Part shown: positions 18,383 through 28,585 of the stretch, piece by piece
Layout: the number at the start of each line of letters is the position of its first letter
Numbering within the stretch: the stretch's first letter is position 1
NCBI GenBank assembly: GCA_019359275.1
Contig: JAHHHP010000036.1
Location: forward strand, 1-55,524
Source: Myxacorys chilensis ATA2-1-KO14
Lineage (GTDB): Bacteria; Cyanobacteriota; Cyanobacteriia; Leptolyngbyales; Leptolyngbyaceae
DNA: 55,524 nucleotides
Reading direction: 5' to 3'
Translations under genes and position numbers: made by a program
Notes under the pieces: generated by a model
Databases searched by the model: none
What the model was told of the DNA's origin: nothing
Seen by the model: only the letters and a program-made list of their open reading frames with translations

Positions 18383-18475
18383 AAGACTTTAAGTGAAACA
18401 GTCTATAGGGTCAACCGTAACCAAGAATCTCGCCTGCCAAGTAGCGAACAGCGCTTCAACAGGCGGTATAGATTC

Positions 18476-18799
18476 CTAATAACGGCGTCCGCCGCCACCA
18501 CCGCCACCGCGGTTTTGATTTGACCAGCCACCGCCGCCACCGCCCGAAGGACGCTCTTCACGGGGTTTTGCCTTATTCACTTTGAGATCGCGACCCATCC
18601 ATTCTGCACCGTCTAGTGCTTCAATGGCAGCCGCCTCTTCTGCATCGGTCTCCATCTCGACAAACGCAAAGCCGCGCATACGACCTGTTTCTCGATCGGT
18701 CGGTACTTGAACCCGTTTAACGGTTCCATATTCTGCAAATGTCTGACTCAAGTCATCTTGCGTGACTTCGTAAGACAGATTGCCCACATAAATTGACAT
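18476..18799 (-). CDS. Glycine-rich RRM RNA-binding protein (Rbp)
   Basis: 107 residues: a single RNA recognition motif (residues 1-80) with RNP2 [10 protein letters not shown] at the start and RNP1 [10 protein letters not shown] near residues 40-50, then a glycine-rich tail ending GGGGGRRY. Cyanobacterial Rbp proteins of this type bind RNA, and most with a Gly-rich tail are cold-induced; some localise mRNAs to thylakoids. The adjacent rpsU supports the assignment. The long gene-free stretch upstream fits a long leader, but no cold-box sequence is clear to me. Confidence 0.92.
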   Translation of the reverse strand: MSIYVGNLSYEVTQDDLSQTFAEYGTVKRVQVPTDRETGRMRGFAFVEMETDAEEAAAIEALDGAEWMGRDLKVNKAKPREERPSGGGGGGWSNQNRGGGGGGGRRY

Positions 18800-19140
18800 G
18801 AAATGGCTCCAGAATCAGAGGTGTGGAGAGTTAGATTCGGAGAGACGCCTATAAAACGAATTACACAGCCGAAAATAATTCTTCACCTTAACCGTAGCAC
18901 AGAGATCAAGGCATCTCAAGTGCGGATAAAAATTTCGTAACATTTGCAATTTTGCCAGAACAATTCTTAGGCTCACTGGCACTTTTAGAATAGCAGCCAC
19001 TTTGTATCATCACGAACTCTTTTGGAGCTTTTTCTAGACAAATTACGGCAATTTCTTTGTGAATCTCAAGAAAACCTGAAAGACATGCGATGATCGCTTT
19101 GCAAAATGTCAGAACATACCACCATTTTGCTAAAGGTCGA
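18800..19140. other. Promoter/leader region between rbp and the MDR gene
   Basis: Divergent spacer of about 340 bp. It must hold the rbp leader (minus) and the oxidoreductase promoter (plus). Short frames inside it are not convincing. No clear -10/-35 pair or structured RNA element stood out. Confidence 0.4.
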
Positions 19141-20076
19141 ATGCGTGCAGTTGTTGTAAATCCATCCGTTACTGGGCGGCTTGCGATCGCTGAGGTCGAT
19201 CGTCCGGTTCCGCTCCCATCAGAAGCGCTCATCCGAGTGGTTGCCCTTTCGCTCAATCGTGGGGAAGTCCGCCGCTCTCAGTCTGCTGAAGCGGGTTGGC
19301 GACCTGGTTGGGATTTAGCAGGTACGGTGGAGGTGGCGGCAACAGATGGGTCAGGGCTACCAGTGGGAACGCGAGTGGTAGGATTTGTGCCATCTGGAGC
19401 TTGGGCAGAATTTGTCGCGGTGCCCACCGATGCGATCGCAGCGCTGCCAGATTCGGTTGACTTTAAAACCGCCGCGACCCTGCCTGTAGCTGGATTAACA
19501 GCGCTACATGCGTTAGAGCGTGGAGGTTGGCTACTCGGAAAATCCGTTTTAATCACTGGCGCATCGGGAGGCGTCGGGCATTTTGCGTGTCAACTAGCAG
19601 AGTATGCGGGCGCAACCGTGACGGCTCAAGTTCGCAGTCCTGATTTGATCGAGTTTGTCGAAACGGCGGGCGCAAAACAGGTAATTATTGGTAGTGAAGG
19701 CACGGATTTTGCTCAATACGCACCGTATGATCTGGCTCTAGATTCGATCGGGGGCGAGGTTTTACCTTTGGTGCTAGAAACGCTAGCGATAGATGGAACA
19801 TGTGTGACGTTCGGGGCGACCGCTGGCTCAGAAGTAACGTTTAACGCCTCTCGTTTTTATGGCAGAGGTGGCTTGAACTTATACGGATTCATTCTGTTTC
19901 ACGAACTGAAAAAACAGCCTGCTTCGGTTGGCTTGACGCGCCTTCTAAAGCTCGTTGCTGAAGGGCTTTTGGTTCCTCACATTGCTCTAGAAGCCTCTTG
20001 GACAGACATTGCAGAGGTGGCACAACAACTGACCGAGCGGAAGTTTTTGGGCAAAGCGGTTTTGTCGGTGGATTAG
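19141..20076 (+). CDS. Zinc-free MDR oxidoreductase (quinone reductase-like)
   Basis: 311 residues from ATG at 19141, which has AAAGG 5 nt upstream; the frame extends to 19090 without support. It has the medium-chain dehydrogenase/reductase layout: GroES-like N-terminal domain (RVVALSLNRGEVRRSQ ... GWDLAGTVEV), then a nucleotide-binding domain with VLITGASGGVGHFACQLAEYAG and ATLPVAGLTALHAL. Residues that bind catalytic zinc in alcohol dehydrogenases are absent, so an NADPH-dependent quinone or enone reductase activity is likely. Substrate is unknown. The gene stands alone. Confidence 0.85.
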   Translation: MRAVVVNPSVTGRLAIAEVDRPVPLPSEALIRVVALSLNRGEVRRSQSAEAGWRPGWDLAGTVEVAATDGSGLPVGTRVVGFVPSGAWAEFVAVPTDAIAALPDSVDFKTAATLPVAGLTALHALERGGWLLGKSVLITGASGGVGHFACQLAEYAGATVTAQVRSPDLIEFVETAGAKQVIIGSEGTDFAQYAPYDLALDSIGGEVLPLVLETLAIDGTCVTFGATAGSEVTFNASRFYGRGGLNLYGFILFHELKKQPASVGLTRLLKLVAEGLLVPHIALEASWTDIAEVAQQLTERKFLGKAVLSVD

Positions 20077-20078
20077 AA

Positions 20079-20094
20079 CACGTTAATTAACGTG
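20079..20094. repeat. Perfect 16-bp palindrome after the MDR gene
   Basis: CACGTTAATTAACGTG begins 3 nt after the stop codon. It lacks a loop and a T run, so it is more like a protein-binding site than a terminator. Confidence 0.45.
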
Positions 20095-20456
20095 AATTTG
20101 AGATAAGACGAGATGTGTTAGAGCGGGTTGGGTGGCGTTGCCACAATTCGGGGGACTTTCCCCCGCGCCCCCGCTCGTCAGGAGACGGAAGCCGTCCCCC
20201 GACACCCCCTCGCTAAGGGAAATAAGAGGGGACGGGTGGAGAAGCGATCGCGGTTGGAGCGTAGCCTTGGCACGGATGGCTTAACCCGAATTGACGTTAT
20301 TGAGAATAATCAATTCATTTGGTGCCCAAAGCGCCGCATCAGAGTTGAGCGTTTACAGGCCGTCAAGTCATACCTCCAGTTGTGCTTGAGGTAGTCTAAC
20401 AACGCTTCAATTCCGGACTGGTTTGAGGCGGATTTGTTGAAATTGGGGGTTGGAGG
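20095..20456. other. Intergenic region with GC-rich repeat debris
   Basis: Contains GGGGGACTTTCCCCC (inverted repeat), GACGGAAGCCGTC (hairpin) and CCCCCG-rich stretches between 20145 and 20225. This composition is common in dispersed intergenic repeats of filamentous cyanobacteria. The open frame 20128-20394 runs through it and is Arg/Pro-rich without family features; I do not regard it as a gene. Confidence 0.5.
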
Positions 20457-23400
20457 TTAGGTCATAAGTGATTGCTCATGGGTCATCGACGTTAGCAGCG
20501 GCAAGCGGACAATTAGGGTTGCGCCCTGTCCTTCGCCTGCACTTTCGGCATGGATTGTACCGTTGTGGAGTGTGACTAAGTGGCTAGCGATCGCTAGCCC
20601 TAACCCTAACCCATTCTCTGAATCGGAATCTCTGGATTGACGGAAACGATCGAATATATGAGGCAGAAAATCGGCGGCAATCCCAATACCCGTATCGGTG
20701 ACCCGAATTTCGGCATAAGCGGCATCTGGAGAACGGTTATCGTCAGTCACTAACAGTTCAACAGCAACGCTGCCTGATGTTGGAGTGAATTTAATGGCGT
20801 TGGATAGGAGATTGCAGATAACTTGCTGGAGGCGATCGCGATCACCCATCACCACCGCATTAGTCATTTGGACTGGATCGGTGATTCCCCACCACACCAG
20901 GCCAATTCCTTTTGCTTCAGCGAGATGGTGGACAGTGGCGATCGCAGTCTCGATTACGGCTTCTAATTCGATGGGTTGAATCTTCAACCGGAGCTTGCCT
21001 GTGGTGATTCGAGAGATATCCAGCAAGTCTTGCACCAATTTGGCTTGTAGCGTCGCGTTACGCTCGATGGTGTCCAGCGCTTTGGTCAACATGGATGGAC
21101 TGGGTGGACTAGTTCGCAGCAAGCGTGTCCAACCCAAAATCGAGACTAGGGGAGTGTTCAGCTCGTGGGAAACCGTTGATAGCAGTTCATCCCTTCTGCG
21201 GATGTTGGTTCTTGCCTGATGCAGCGCCTCCCCTCGCAATTGTGCCATCTGAAGATGGGCATTGACGCGAGATACCAGTTCTTGCGCCGAGAAGGGTTTG
21301 ATCAGGTAGTCGTCTGCTCCGGCTTCTAGTCCTTCGACGATCGCTTCTTCTCCGGCACGAGCCGAGAGCAAAATGATGGGAACTTCTTTGGTGCGGGGGT
21401 CTGCCCGCAATGCCTGAAGCAACTCGAAGCCATCTAGCCCTGGCATCATCACATCACTCAGGATCAGATCGGGCACTTGCGATCGCGCCGCCGCCAGTGC
21501 CACTCCTCCATCGGCAACGGCTTCTACGTGGACATATTCGCTCAGGATGCGGGTCAGGTACTCTCGCATATCGGCATTATCATCAACCAGGAGAACGCGG
21601 GGTTTTGAAGGATGAAGGATGAGGGAGGTCTTCGACCCGCTTCGCGAGGAGGGATGAAGGGCGGTTTCTGATTCATCATTTACCCTTCCGTCTTCATCGT
21701 TTTCAGGGAGCCACCGCTCTGCCGCTTTGACATAAAGGGTTGCATCGATCGCGGTTGAGGCTAGGGTGCGGGTTAGCTGGATGCGATCGCCTTCATCCTG
21801 AAGGCGATCGCTAGGTAGGTGTTCTTTGCCCAAAGGAAGGGCGATCGTAAAGCAGGTTCCCTGTCCTACAGTGCTGCTCACGTCGATCGTGCCGCCATGT
21901 AGTCGGACGAGTTCATTCACTAGGGCTAGACCAATTCCTGATCCTTCATTCGTTCGTGCTTGGGTGCCTCGCACCTGATAGAACCGCTTAAACAGATGAG
22001 GCAATTCATCGGGCGGAATCCCAACGCCTGTATCCCGCACTTCTAGAACAACGTGGGGGAATGAGGGTGACGGTTTGACCTCTGATCTCGATACTCCGAG
22101 TTCCAAGCTTGAAGTTCCGAGTTCCGAGCTTGAAGTTCCGAGTTCCGAGCTTGAAGTTCCGAGTTCCGAGCTTGAAGTTCCGAGTTCAGAAGGCGGAGTT
22201 CCGAGTTCCGAGCTTGGAGTTCCGAGTTCCGAGGTCGAAGTTCCGAGTTCAGAAGGCAAAGTTCCGAGTTCCGAGGTCGAAGTTCCGAGTTCAGAAGGCA
22301 AAGTTCCGAGTTCCGAGGTCGAAGTTCCGAGTTCCGAGGTCGAAGTTTCGAGTTCAGAACCTGGCACTTGGGGTTCTGAAGGGAAACTATCAACTTCGGC
22401 AGTCGAAGTCTGAAGCGTTTCCCTTGCTTCCGCTCTGATAGATAGGGTAATTTCCCCCTCAAAGGTGAACTTAAAGGCGTTAGAGAGCAAGTTGAGGACA
22501 ATTTTTTCCCACATCTCGCGATCGACATACACCGCTTCCGGCAACGGTAAGCAATCGACAATCAGCCGCAGTTCCGCCCGCTCGATCGCAGATCGAAATA
22601 CACTCGCTAGTTCGGTTGTGAACTGTGCCAAATCGGTCGGTTCATAAACGGCTTCCATCCGTCCGGCTTGGATGCGAGAAAAGTCGAGGAGCGTATTCAC
22701 CAGTTTCAGCAGGCGAAGACTACTGCGATGAGCCAGATCTAAGCCTTCTCGATGAGCGGGAGGGAGCGTGCGATCGCTCAACGCATCTTGCAGAGGAGCC
22801 AGCATCAGGGTTAGCGGCGTGCGGAATTCGTGAGAAACGTTGCTAAAGAAGATCGTCTTGGCGCGATCAAGTTCTGCTAGAGTTTCGGCGCGTTGGCGTT
22901 CTTTTTCACGGGCAACCTGTTCTCGAACCCGTTGAACTTCTGATTTACGCAATTCTTCTTCAGCGCGAGCGCGTTCGACTGCTGCCCAAGTGCGCTCTGC
23001 CGTCTCTTCGACGATTGCAACGTCATTCTTGCTCCACCTTCGCACTGTGCTGAAGGTAACGACAAAAATGCAAACCCAGCGATCGCTCTTGACGAGCGAA
23101 ACCGCGACCAATGCTACAGCGTTTGCTTCGGTGAACACCGCCCGTGTCGCTTGACTCAACCTTTCGTCCGCGTTCACATCCTCGACAACGACCGTTTCGC
23201 CCAGCCGCAATCGCTCGCTCACCTCGCCGAACGTGCTCACAGGTAGGCGTCCGAGCAGTTTCGGGTAGTCGCTGCCCGCGTAATTGTCGGTGATGAGATA
23301 CGTTTCGCCATTGTCCTCAACCTCGGCATACAGTGCGCGTCCTCGGTGAACTTGTTCACCGAGGACGCGCGTCGCCGTTCGTTGAATTTCAATTGGGTCG

Positions 23401-25064
23401 GAGAGCGATCGCAGCGCATCCGACAACTTGACCCGAAACGCATCCATCTTGGCAGCTTGACGCAGTTGTTCTTCGGACTGTTTACGCTCAGTGATATCTT
23501 GGGAGACGACTGCAACACGGCGATCGCTGACATCACCGACTTTAACCACGTAAAAGTCATACCATTTTTGATCCAGTGGGCTATATCGCTCCAATCGCTC
23601 ACTTTTGCCTGTGCGGGCAACACGACCAAAAATCTCATACCAAGAGGGTTCATCATTCGGGTTAATTTCCCTGAGCCATCGTCCGGTGAAATCTTGCCCA
23701 AACATAGCGATCGCCGCTCGATTTGCCTCCACATATAGGAGGTCAACGGGCTGATCGGTTTCATCAAAAATCACATCAATGAGAAAATGCCCTTCATCAA
23801 TAGAGTTGAACAGCGATCGATATTTTTCTTCCGACTCGCGCAGGGCGGCTTCTGATTGCCGCTGCTCGATCAGGTCGGCGGCTTGACGCACCAGTAAATC
23901 GAGAAACCGCAGTTTGCGATCGTTCGGTCGATAGTGTTTGCGCCAGTGGGTCGAAAGCATGCCGATGAGGTTGCCCGATCGCGCAATCAACGGGGTGGAC
24001 TGTGCCGAGAGATAGCCAGCCTCAACGTGCACTCGCATCGATCCGTCGGGGTCTTCGCTCTGGGGCACATCAAAATCAACGAAGGCGCGGTTACCTGATG
24101 CCAGCGCCATCCCACAGGACGTGTTTGAACTGGCCCTAACGCGATAGAAATGATCGGTCATTGTGCGATCGAAGTTCTGGGTGGCAAGCAGCACCAAATC
24201 TTGCGTCGCTTCATCGAAAGTTTGAACTGAGCCTGCATCGGCCTGGGTGAACGTAATGGCAGCCGCCATAATTTTTTGATAGAGCGCCTGAATGTTGCTT
24301 TCAGTGACCAGTTGTACACTGAGGTCTTGCAGCAGTTGCGTATCTACAAGATCCGCCGCAATGGTTGCGTCTGACCGCTTTTGATCGGCTCTGTACTGTT
24401 CCCCTTCATCTGCAAAGACAACATTCTTTGCCAATAATTCCTGAAATTGGCGTTGAGCCAGTAGGGCAGCAGCGGTAAAGTCTGCCAAACCCGTCATCAC
24501 CCGCACATCTTCCAGGTCAAAATGACACTGTTCATCGTGCGACATCATCCAGATCGTGCCAAAGGCGTGGCAATCTGAGATTAGGGGCACCACTAATGCT
24601 TCCACGATTCCTTCGGAGTGGCGCTCTGCGCTAAGCGGTGTGTTCGCATCCTGGAAGTCCGTGTATCGTTCGGGATAGGAAAAAAGCAGGGGAGTGCGGC
24701 GCTCAAGACAGACGCTACAGAGGCTAAAGTTGCGGGGGGTGGTGCTATTGAAAGATTTACCCTTAAATTTGCCACTGACCGATTGTGCCAAGGTTCCAGC
24801 TAATGCGTGAGCGCGAAAGACTTCTTCCCCTGCCGCTGTCGTTTCTAGCAAGCTCACCCCTGCTGAGCCTGCCTGACAGAGTTCTAGCGCTAGGTCTGCC
24901 AACGTTTGTATCAGACTGCCTGAACCATGTGCCATCTGTTGAGCTAGAGTCCGCATTGCCTGATTCTCTGCCTGCCAGTTAGGAGAACGAGAAGGGCGTC
25001 GAGATAGCTCCTCTGTGATCAAGATGTCGTCTAAGGTGACGATTTCAGGTTTTTGTCGTTGCAT
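20457..25064 (-). CDS. Hybrid sensor histidine kinase: GAF-GAF-PAS-GAF-HK-REC-HK
   Basis: 1535 residues, no transmembrane helix, so cytoplasmic. Order: GAF (~45-205, several Cys such as CSVCLERRTPLLF), GAF (~248-405), PAS (~415-535), GAF (~545-700), a coiled coil, HisKA with FFSNVSHEFRTPL (His745), an ATPase domain (NLLSNAFKF, RDTGVGIP, GSGIGLALV), a receiver (VLLVDDNADM, SDVMMPGLDG with Asp1204, KPF), then a second HisKA (VSHELNTPL, His1300) and a second ATPase domain. Two complete kinase cores in one chain are unusual. Residues ~899-989 are a low-complexity SELGT heptad repeat lying inside the first ATPase domain, between its N box and G1 box. Ligands are unknown. The PAS-REC gene 145 bp upstream is on the same strand and probably co-transcribed. 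Confidence 0.93.
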   Translation of the reverse strand: MQRQKPEIVTLDDILITEELSRRPSRSPNWQAENQAMRTLAQQMAHGSGSLIQTLADLALELCQAGSAGVSLLETTAAGEEVFRAHALAGTLAQSVSGKFKGKSFNSTTPRNFSLCSVCLERRTPLLFSYPERYTDFQDANTPLSAERHSEGIVEALVVPLISDCHAFGTIWMMSHDEQCHFDLEDVRVMTGLADFTAAALLAQRQFQELLAKNVVFADEGEQYRADQKRSDATIAADLVDTQLLQDLSVQLVTESNIQALYQKIMAAAITFTQADAGSVQTFDEATQDLVLLATQNFDRTMTDHFYRVRASSNTSCGMALASGNRAFVDFDVPQSEDPDGSMRVHVEAGYLSAQSTPLIARSGNLIGMLSTHWRKHYRPNDRKLRFLDLLVRQAADLIEQRQSEAALRESEEKYRSLFNSIDEGHFLIDVIFDETDQPVDLLYVEANRAAIAMFGQDFTGRWLREINPNDEPSWYEIFGRVARTGKSERLERYSPLDQKWYDFYVVKVGDVSDRRVAVVSQDITERKQSEEQLRQAAKMDAFRVKLSDALRSLSDPIEIQRTATRVLGEQVHRGRALYAEVEDNGETYLITDNYAGSDYPKLLGRLPVSTFGEVSERLRLGETVVVEDVNADERLSQATRAVFTEANAVALVAVSLVKSDRWVCIFVVTFSTVRRWSKNDVAIVEETAERTWAAVERARAEEELRKSEVQRVREQVAREKERQRAETLAELDRAKTIFFSNVSHEFRTPLTLMLAPLQDALSDRTLPPAHREGLDLAHRSSLRLLKLVNTLLDFSRIQAGRMEAVYEPTDLAQFTTELASVFRSAIERAELRLIVDCLPLPEAVYVDREMWEKIVLNLLSNAFKFTFEGEITLSIRAEARETLQTSTAEVDSFPSEPQVPGSELETSTSELGTSTSELGTLPSELGTSTSELGTLPSELGTSTSELGTPSSELGTPPSELGTSSSELGTSSSELGTSSSELGTSSLELGVSRSEVKPSPSFPHVVLEVRDTGVGIPPDELPHLFKRFYQVRGTQARTNEGSGIGLALVNELVRLHGGTIDVSSTVGQGTCFTIALPLGKEHLPSDRLQDEGDRIQLTRTLASTAIDATLYVKAAERWLPENDEDGRVNDESETALHPSSRSGSKTSLILHPSKPRVLLVDDNADMREYLTRILSEYVHVEAVADGGVALAAARSQVPDLILSDVMMPGLDGFELLQALRADPRTKEVPIILLSARAGEEAIVEGLEAGADDYLIKPFSAQELVSRVNAHLQMAQLRGEALHQARTNIRRRDELLSTVSHELNTPLVSILGWTRLLRTSPPSPSMLTKALDTIERNATLQAKLVQDLLDISRITTGKLRLKIQPIELEAVIETAIATVHHLAEAKGIGLVWWGITDPVQMTNAVVMGDRDRLQQVICNLLSNAIKFTPTSGSVAVELLVTDDNRSPDAAYAEIRVTDTGIGIAADFLPHIFDRFRQSRDSDSENGLGLGLAIASHLVTLHNGTIHAESAGEGQGATLIVRLPLLTSMTHEQSLMT
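22098..22370. repeat. 21-bp minisatellite inside the hybrid kinase gene
   Basis: Thirteen consecutive 21-bp units (typical plus-strand unit GAGTTCCGAGCTTGAAGTTC plus C). Two alternating variants appear, one with GAGGTCGAAG and one with CAGAAGGCAA. A unit of 21 bp keeps frame, so copy number can change without breaking the protein. Several other frames are also stop-free here, which creates false overlapping ORFs. Confidence 0.9.
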
Positions 25065-25209
25065 GGCACTTGTCGCTCCCCCACTGGAGCATCCGCAGAA
25101 TTCATTAATAGTAATTGAACGGTAAAGGTTGCTCCACGTCCTGCTCCCTCACTGGCAACCTCGATCGTGCTGTGGTGCACAACCCTTCATTCAGCACTCA
25201 ACACTTTCA

Positions 25210-26247
25210 TCAATGCCCAGCCAATTGAGCCACCATCTCAATCCATTTAGTGGGATGAGCCAACTTGTGCAAATGTGCTTCAAAGCCCGCCTTCAGCGCT
25301 TTCTCCCGATCCTCGTCCAGATAAGCGGTGACCGCGACGGCGGGAATATGCCCTCCCTGCCCAGCTTCTAACGCCCGGATTTGCCGAATCAGGCTATAGC
25401 CATCCCCATTGGGCATCCGAATATCGCTTACCAACACGTCAGGATGGAACCGCTTTAGCTCCTCTAATGCCTCTGCTGCGCTGGTGGCTACCTTTACACC
25501 AATGCCAGAGGATTCCAAAATAGTGGTAATAAATTCGCGGATATCTGCTTCGTCATCGACTACCAGCACCCGTAAGCCATCCAGAGATTGAGGCAATATT
25601 CTCTCTTTTGCTCCAATGCTTTCTACGGGCTGTTGCCCAGCCAACGGAGCAATTTTCACTTTGGGCAACTCCATAGGCGAAACCACCTGATGAGATTGGC
25701 TCAAGTTGTACACCCCAATCCGCAGGCTTTCAATTAGCCCATCCGGATTGCGTACGATCGCAACATGCCACTCAGCCGCAAACGGCTGACCGTTCCGTGG
25801 GCATACATTCATCTGCCAAACTTGTGTCCCATGCTGTTGGGAAAGCTGGTTCAATCGAGTCCGAAAGGCTGAGCGATCGCCTTCTGCCACGTACAAAACG
25901 AGGGGTTTCCTGGCTAGATAACGTTCGGGGACGTTGAGGAGTTGGGCGATTGCCCGGTTCGCTTCCAGAATGGCACCATCGGTATTGGTCGTTAAATAGG
26001 CAATCGGTGAAGACTGAAACAAATCGCGATAGTGATAATACCCCGCAGTGGCTTGCTGATTTTGTTGGAGCAGATCTTCCTGAGTAATCTCGATTGCCTC
26101 CAAGTTCACCTGCATCTGCTCATAAATCGTGTGCAGATCTTCAAGTGCGGCATCAATTTCTTGCCAAGCTTTCGTATCTTCCCTTTGCAATGCCGCGATT
26201 TGCTGTCGAATCACTTGAAAATGAATTCTAACCGGAGCGTCACTCAT
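25210..26247 (-). CDS. PAS domain response regulator
   Basis: 345 residues. An N-terminal helical/coiled segment (~1-75) leads to a PAS domain (YRDLFQSSPIAYLTTNTDG, ~75-195), then a linker and a C-terminal receiver (VLVVDDEADIREF, VSDIRMPNGDG with phospho-acceptor Asp275, AVTAYLDE, HLHKL replacing the usual K-P pair order). There is no output domain, so it probably works by protein contact, most likely in a relay with the large hybrid kinase encoded directly downstream. The gene pair is co-directional with 145 bp between. Confidence 0.88.
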   Translation of the reverse strand: MSDAPVRIHFQVIRQQIAALQREDTKAWQEIDAALEDLHTIYEQMQVNLEAIEITQEDLLQQNQQATAGYYHYRDLFQSSPIAYLTTNTDGAILEANRAIAQLLNVPERYLARKPLVLYVAEGDRSAFRTRLNQLSQQHGTQVWQMNVCPRNGQPFAAEWHVAIVRNPDGLIESLRIGVYNLSQSHQVVSPMELPKVKIAPLAGQQPVESIGAKERILPQSLDGLRVLVVDDEADIREFITTILESSGIGVKVATSAAEALEELKRFHPDVLVSDIRMPNGDGYSLIRQIRALEAGQGGHIPAVAVTAYLDEDREKALKAGFEAHLHKLAHPTKWIEMVAQLAGH

Positions 26248-26252
26248 AAATC

Positions 26253-26441
26253 ATGCCTGGTGATGTACTATCTACTGGCTCTACCTGGCAGTCATTCTAT
26301 GAGTTTTCACTCTATCTAAGGGGCACAGAGAGACTTCAGCAGATAAAGAGTTTTCTCCAGTCTAGTGAATCCGTAGAAGAAGCAACCAAAGAATTTGAAA
26401 GGCTTATGAATTGGGGTGCAATCAGAGTACATGTAATGTAG
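26253..26441 (+). CDS. Small ORF, possibly a gene fragment
   Basis: 62 codons. The second half, RLQQIKSFLQSSESVEEATKEF followed by ERLMNWGAIRVHVM, has a convincing amphipathic helix and normal codon use; the first half, over the PAS-REC promoter, does not. No ribosome site is visible. It may be the C-terminal remnant of a lost gene. I do not recognise it. Confidence 0.3.
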   Translation: MPGDVLSTGSTWQSFYEFSLYLRGTERLQQIKSFLQSSESVEEATKEFERLMNWGAIRVHVM

Positions 26442-26486
26442 TGCCACGAAACGCTGAAAGCCCCTCAACTTCTGAATTTTAGGTGG

Positions 26487-26581
26487 CAACTGGTTGTGCC
26501 AGCGTAACATTCGTTTGGTGAGCAGATCGAAGATCGTGAGTTCTCCTTCAGTCAGCCTTTGCGCGATCGCTCGTTGCAAGG
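26487..26581 (-). pseudogene. Possible fragment of a type I restriction HsdR C-terminus
   Basis: The minus-strand frame reads RAIAQRLTEGELTIFDLLTK, which resembles the L-T-x-E-E-L-x-I-F-D-L-L-T-K-P signature in the C-terminal helical region of one HsdR subfamily. The frame upstream is closed and the sequence after it does not continue the family, so it would be a remnant. It is outside the island. Resemblance rests on about 20 residues. Confidence 0.3.
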
Positions 26582-26641
26582 ATCGCCGCGATCAGCTTGT
26601 CAGCGAGATCGAATAGGATGGATGGCTCATGAACTGGTTAC

Positions 26642-28585
26642 TTAACCCCCAATATGAATCGCAGGCCGCAGTTGAGGGTTCTTTTCAGCCTTACGAAGCA
26701 CTTCGCGCGTCACCACAGCAATATCACCTTCACCAAACAGAATGAAGCGCAGCAAGTATTGAATCGGATTGCCCTCTACCCAGCCGAAATAGGCGTGCGG
26801 CAACTTGTCGGTTTGGTCGCGAGTCGCTAACAAAATCGCCGCGATCGCGTTCGGGACAGCAGCGCTCTCAGCTCTCAAAATCCGATAGCCTCCAACCGTA
26901 ATGCCTTTGACTCGCACACTGTTTGCAAACTCGGATGCGTCAGCAATTTGAACTTCTAAAAACAGAACCGCATCGGACTCTGGAATATGATTATCCTCCC
27001 GGACTTCCTGTTCTTTCCAGTAATATTCTTCGACATCTCCCGTGTTCAGCCGATTGGCAATGAACCGGACTGTATCTTGGCTGGCTTCGGTAATAAACCG
27101 ACGCGCAGTTTCATCCATTTCAACTTGCTCGACCCGCAGCTCTGTAGATCGCCATACTCGCGAAACTAGTGAAGTCACAACGATCGCGCCAATAAAAAAG
27201 CCAGCAATCCGAATGCCTTCAGGTCTTTCAATAATATTCACAACGGTTGTGTAAAGAAACACCACCGTGATTGCTCCGAACGAAAAGATCGCTGGTTTTG
27301 CCCTATGGCGACGAGTCGAGAGGGTTACTGCGACTGCCGCCGAGGTCATTAGCACCAATACCCCCGTGGCATAGGCTCCACCCTGGGCCTCTACATCCGC
27401 TCTAAACAGAATGGTCACAGTGAAAGCAATGGCAGTATAAACCAGAACTAGCGGACGCGAGGCCCGCGTCCAGTCGGGGGCCATGCCATAGCGCGGTAAG
27501 TAGCGCGGCACAATGTTGAGCAATCCTGCCAGGGCTGAAGCACCCGCAAACCACAAAATTGCGATCGTGCTGAGGTCATAAACGGTTCCAAAACCATTTC
27601 CCAGATAACGATGAGCAAGATAGGCCAGTGCTCGTCCACTCGCTTCCCCTCCCGCTGCAAAGGCTGCTGGTGGAATCAGCAGGGTGGTCACCAAGCTACT
27701 GCTCAGCAGGTAAAAGCTCATAATCAGTGCCGCTGCGGTCAGTAGCTTGCGCGTGTTACGGATGCGTCCGGTTGGGTGTTCGTCGGTGTCGCTATCGCTT
27801 CCCTTCACTAGCGGCATCACAACTACGCCCGTTTCAAACCCTGATAAGCCTAACGCCAGTTTTGGAAACAGCAGCACTGCCACACCGAGCATTGCAACAG
27901 GATTGCTATGACTAGCAAACAAGGCGCGTTGCCAATCGATAATGACAGCAGGTTGATAAACAATTTGGGATACACTAACGCCAATTGTAATCAGATTCAA
28001 AAGCAGATAAGCACTGACCAAAAAAAACGCTAACCCAATCGCCTCCTGAAATCCTTTGAGAAAGACAGCCCCTAGTAAGGTAATGAGAACAAGCGTAATG
28101 GCAACCGCTTGACCATGCAGAAAGTGAGGGGCTAACGGATTTTCAATAATATGGGCCGTCGCATCCGCTGCCGAAAGGGTAATTGTAATGATGAAGTCAG
28201 TTGCGACAAAGCCCAACAGACAAAGCACAAAAAATTTGCCCTGCCACCACGGTAGGAGATGTTCCAGCATTGCAATCGACCCCTCCCCATGCGGGCTTTT
28301 GGCCGCAATCCGTCGATAGATGGGCAATGCACCAAACAGGGTTAACAACACCAAAATTAAGGTCGCCACTGGGGAGAGAGACCCAGCTGCTAACGCTGCA
28401 ATTCCAGGCTGATAGCCCAAAGTTGAAAAATAATCGACTCCAGTGAGGCACATGACCTGCCACCAAGCATGGGTTCGATGGACATGCTCCTTGGAATAAG
28501 GGCCTTCCTGGGTTTGCTTGTCCTCTTCAAGCAGCCAGTGCACCGCTTTCTTGTAGTACCTGCCCGAGTTAATTGCGCGAATCAT
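26642..28585 (-). CDS. APC-family amino acid/cation transporter
   Basis: 647 residues from ATG at 28585, which has GGAAGGGG just upstream; an upstream extension to 28669 has no support. About 12 hydrophobic segments from residue ~40 to 470, beginning [23 protein letters not shown], a motif shared by large APC/KUP-like permeases, with [17 protein letters not shown] in the middle. The C-terminal ~180 residues are soluble ([21 protein letters not shown] ...), probably a regulatory domain. Substrate is unclear: amino acids or potassium are both possible for this fold. It is the last chromosomal gene before the island. Confidence 0.8.
   Translation of the reverse strand: MIRAINSGRYYKKAVHWLLEEDKQTQEGPYSKEHVHRTHAWWQVMCLTGVDYFSTLGYQPGIAALAAGSLSPVATLILVLLTLFGALPIYRRIAAKSPHGEGSIAMLEHLLPWWQGKFFVLCLLGFVATDFIITITLSAADATAHIIENPLAPHFLHGQAVAITLVLITLLGAVFLKGFQEAIGLAFFLVSAYLLLNLITIGVSVSQIVYQPAVIIDWQRALFASHSNPVAMLGVAVLLFPKLALGLSGFETGVVVMPLVKGSDSDTDEHPTGRIRNTRKLLTAAALIMSFYLLSSSLVTTLLIPPAAFAAGGEASGRALAYLAHRYLGNGFGTVYDLSTIAILWFAGASALAGLLNIVPRYLPRYGMAPDWTRASRPLVLVYTAIAFTVTILFRADVEAQGGAYATGVLVLMTSAAVAVTLSTRRHRAKPAIFSFGAITVVFLYTTVVNIIERPEGIRIAGFFIGAIVVTSLVSRVWRSTELRVEQVEMDETARRFITEASQDTVRFIANRLNTGDVEEYYWKEQEVREDNHIPESDAVLFLEVQIADASEFANSVRVKGITVGGYRILRAESAAVPNAIAAILLATRDQTDKLPHAYFGWVEGNPIQYLLRFILFGEGDIAVVTREVLRKAEKNPQLRPAIHIGG

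Noticed and set aside
20128..20394. 88-codon ORF downstream of the MDR gene
   Set aside because: Runs through GC-rich inverted repeat debris, composition is Arg/Pro-rich and there is no ribosome site.
22098..22370. CRISPR array
   Set aside because: Units are contiguous with no spacers and lie in a coding frame.
22043..22561. Long open frames on both strands across the minisatellite (for example 22043-22561 minus, 22075-22438 plus)
   Set aside because: A stop-free 21-bp unit opens several frames at once. The kinase frame is continuous with conserved ATPase motifs on both sides.
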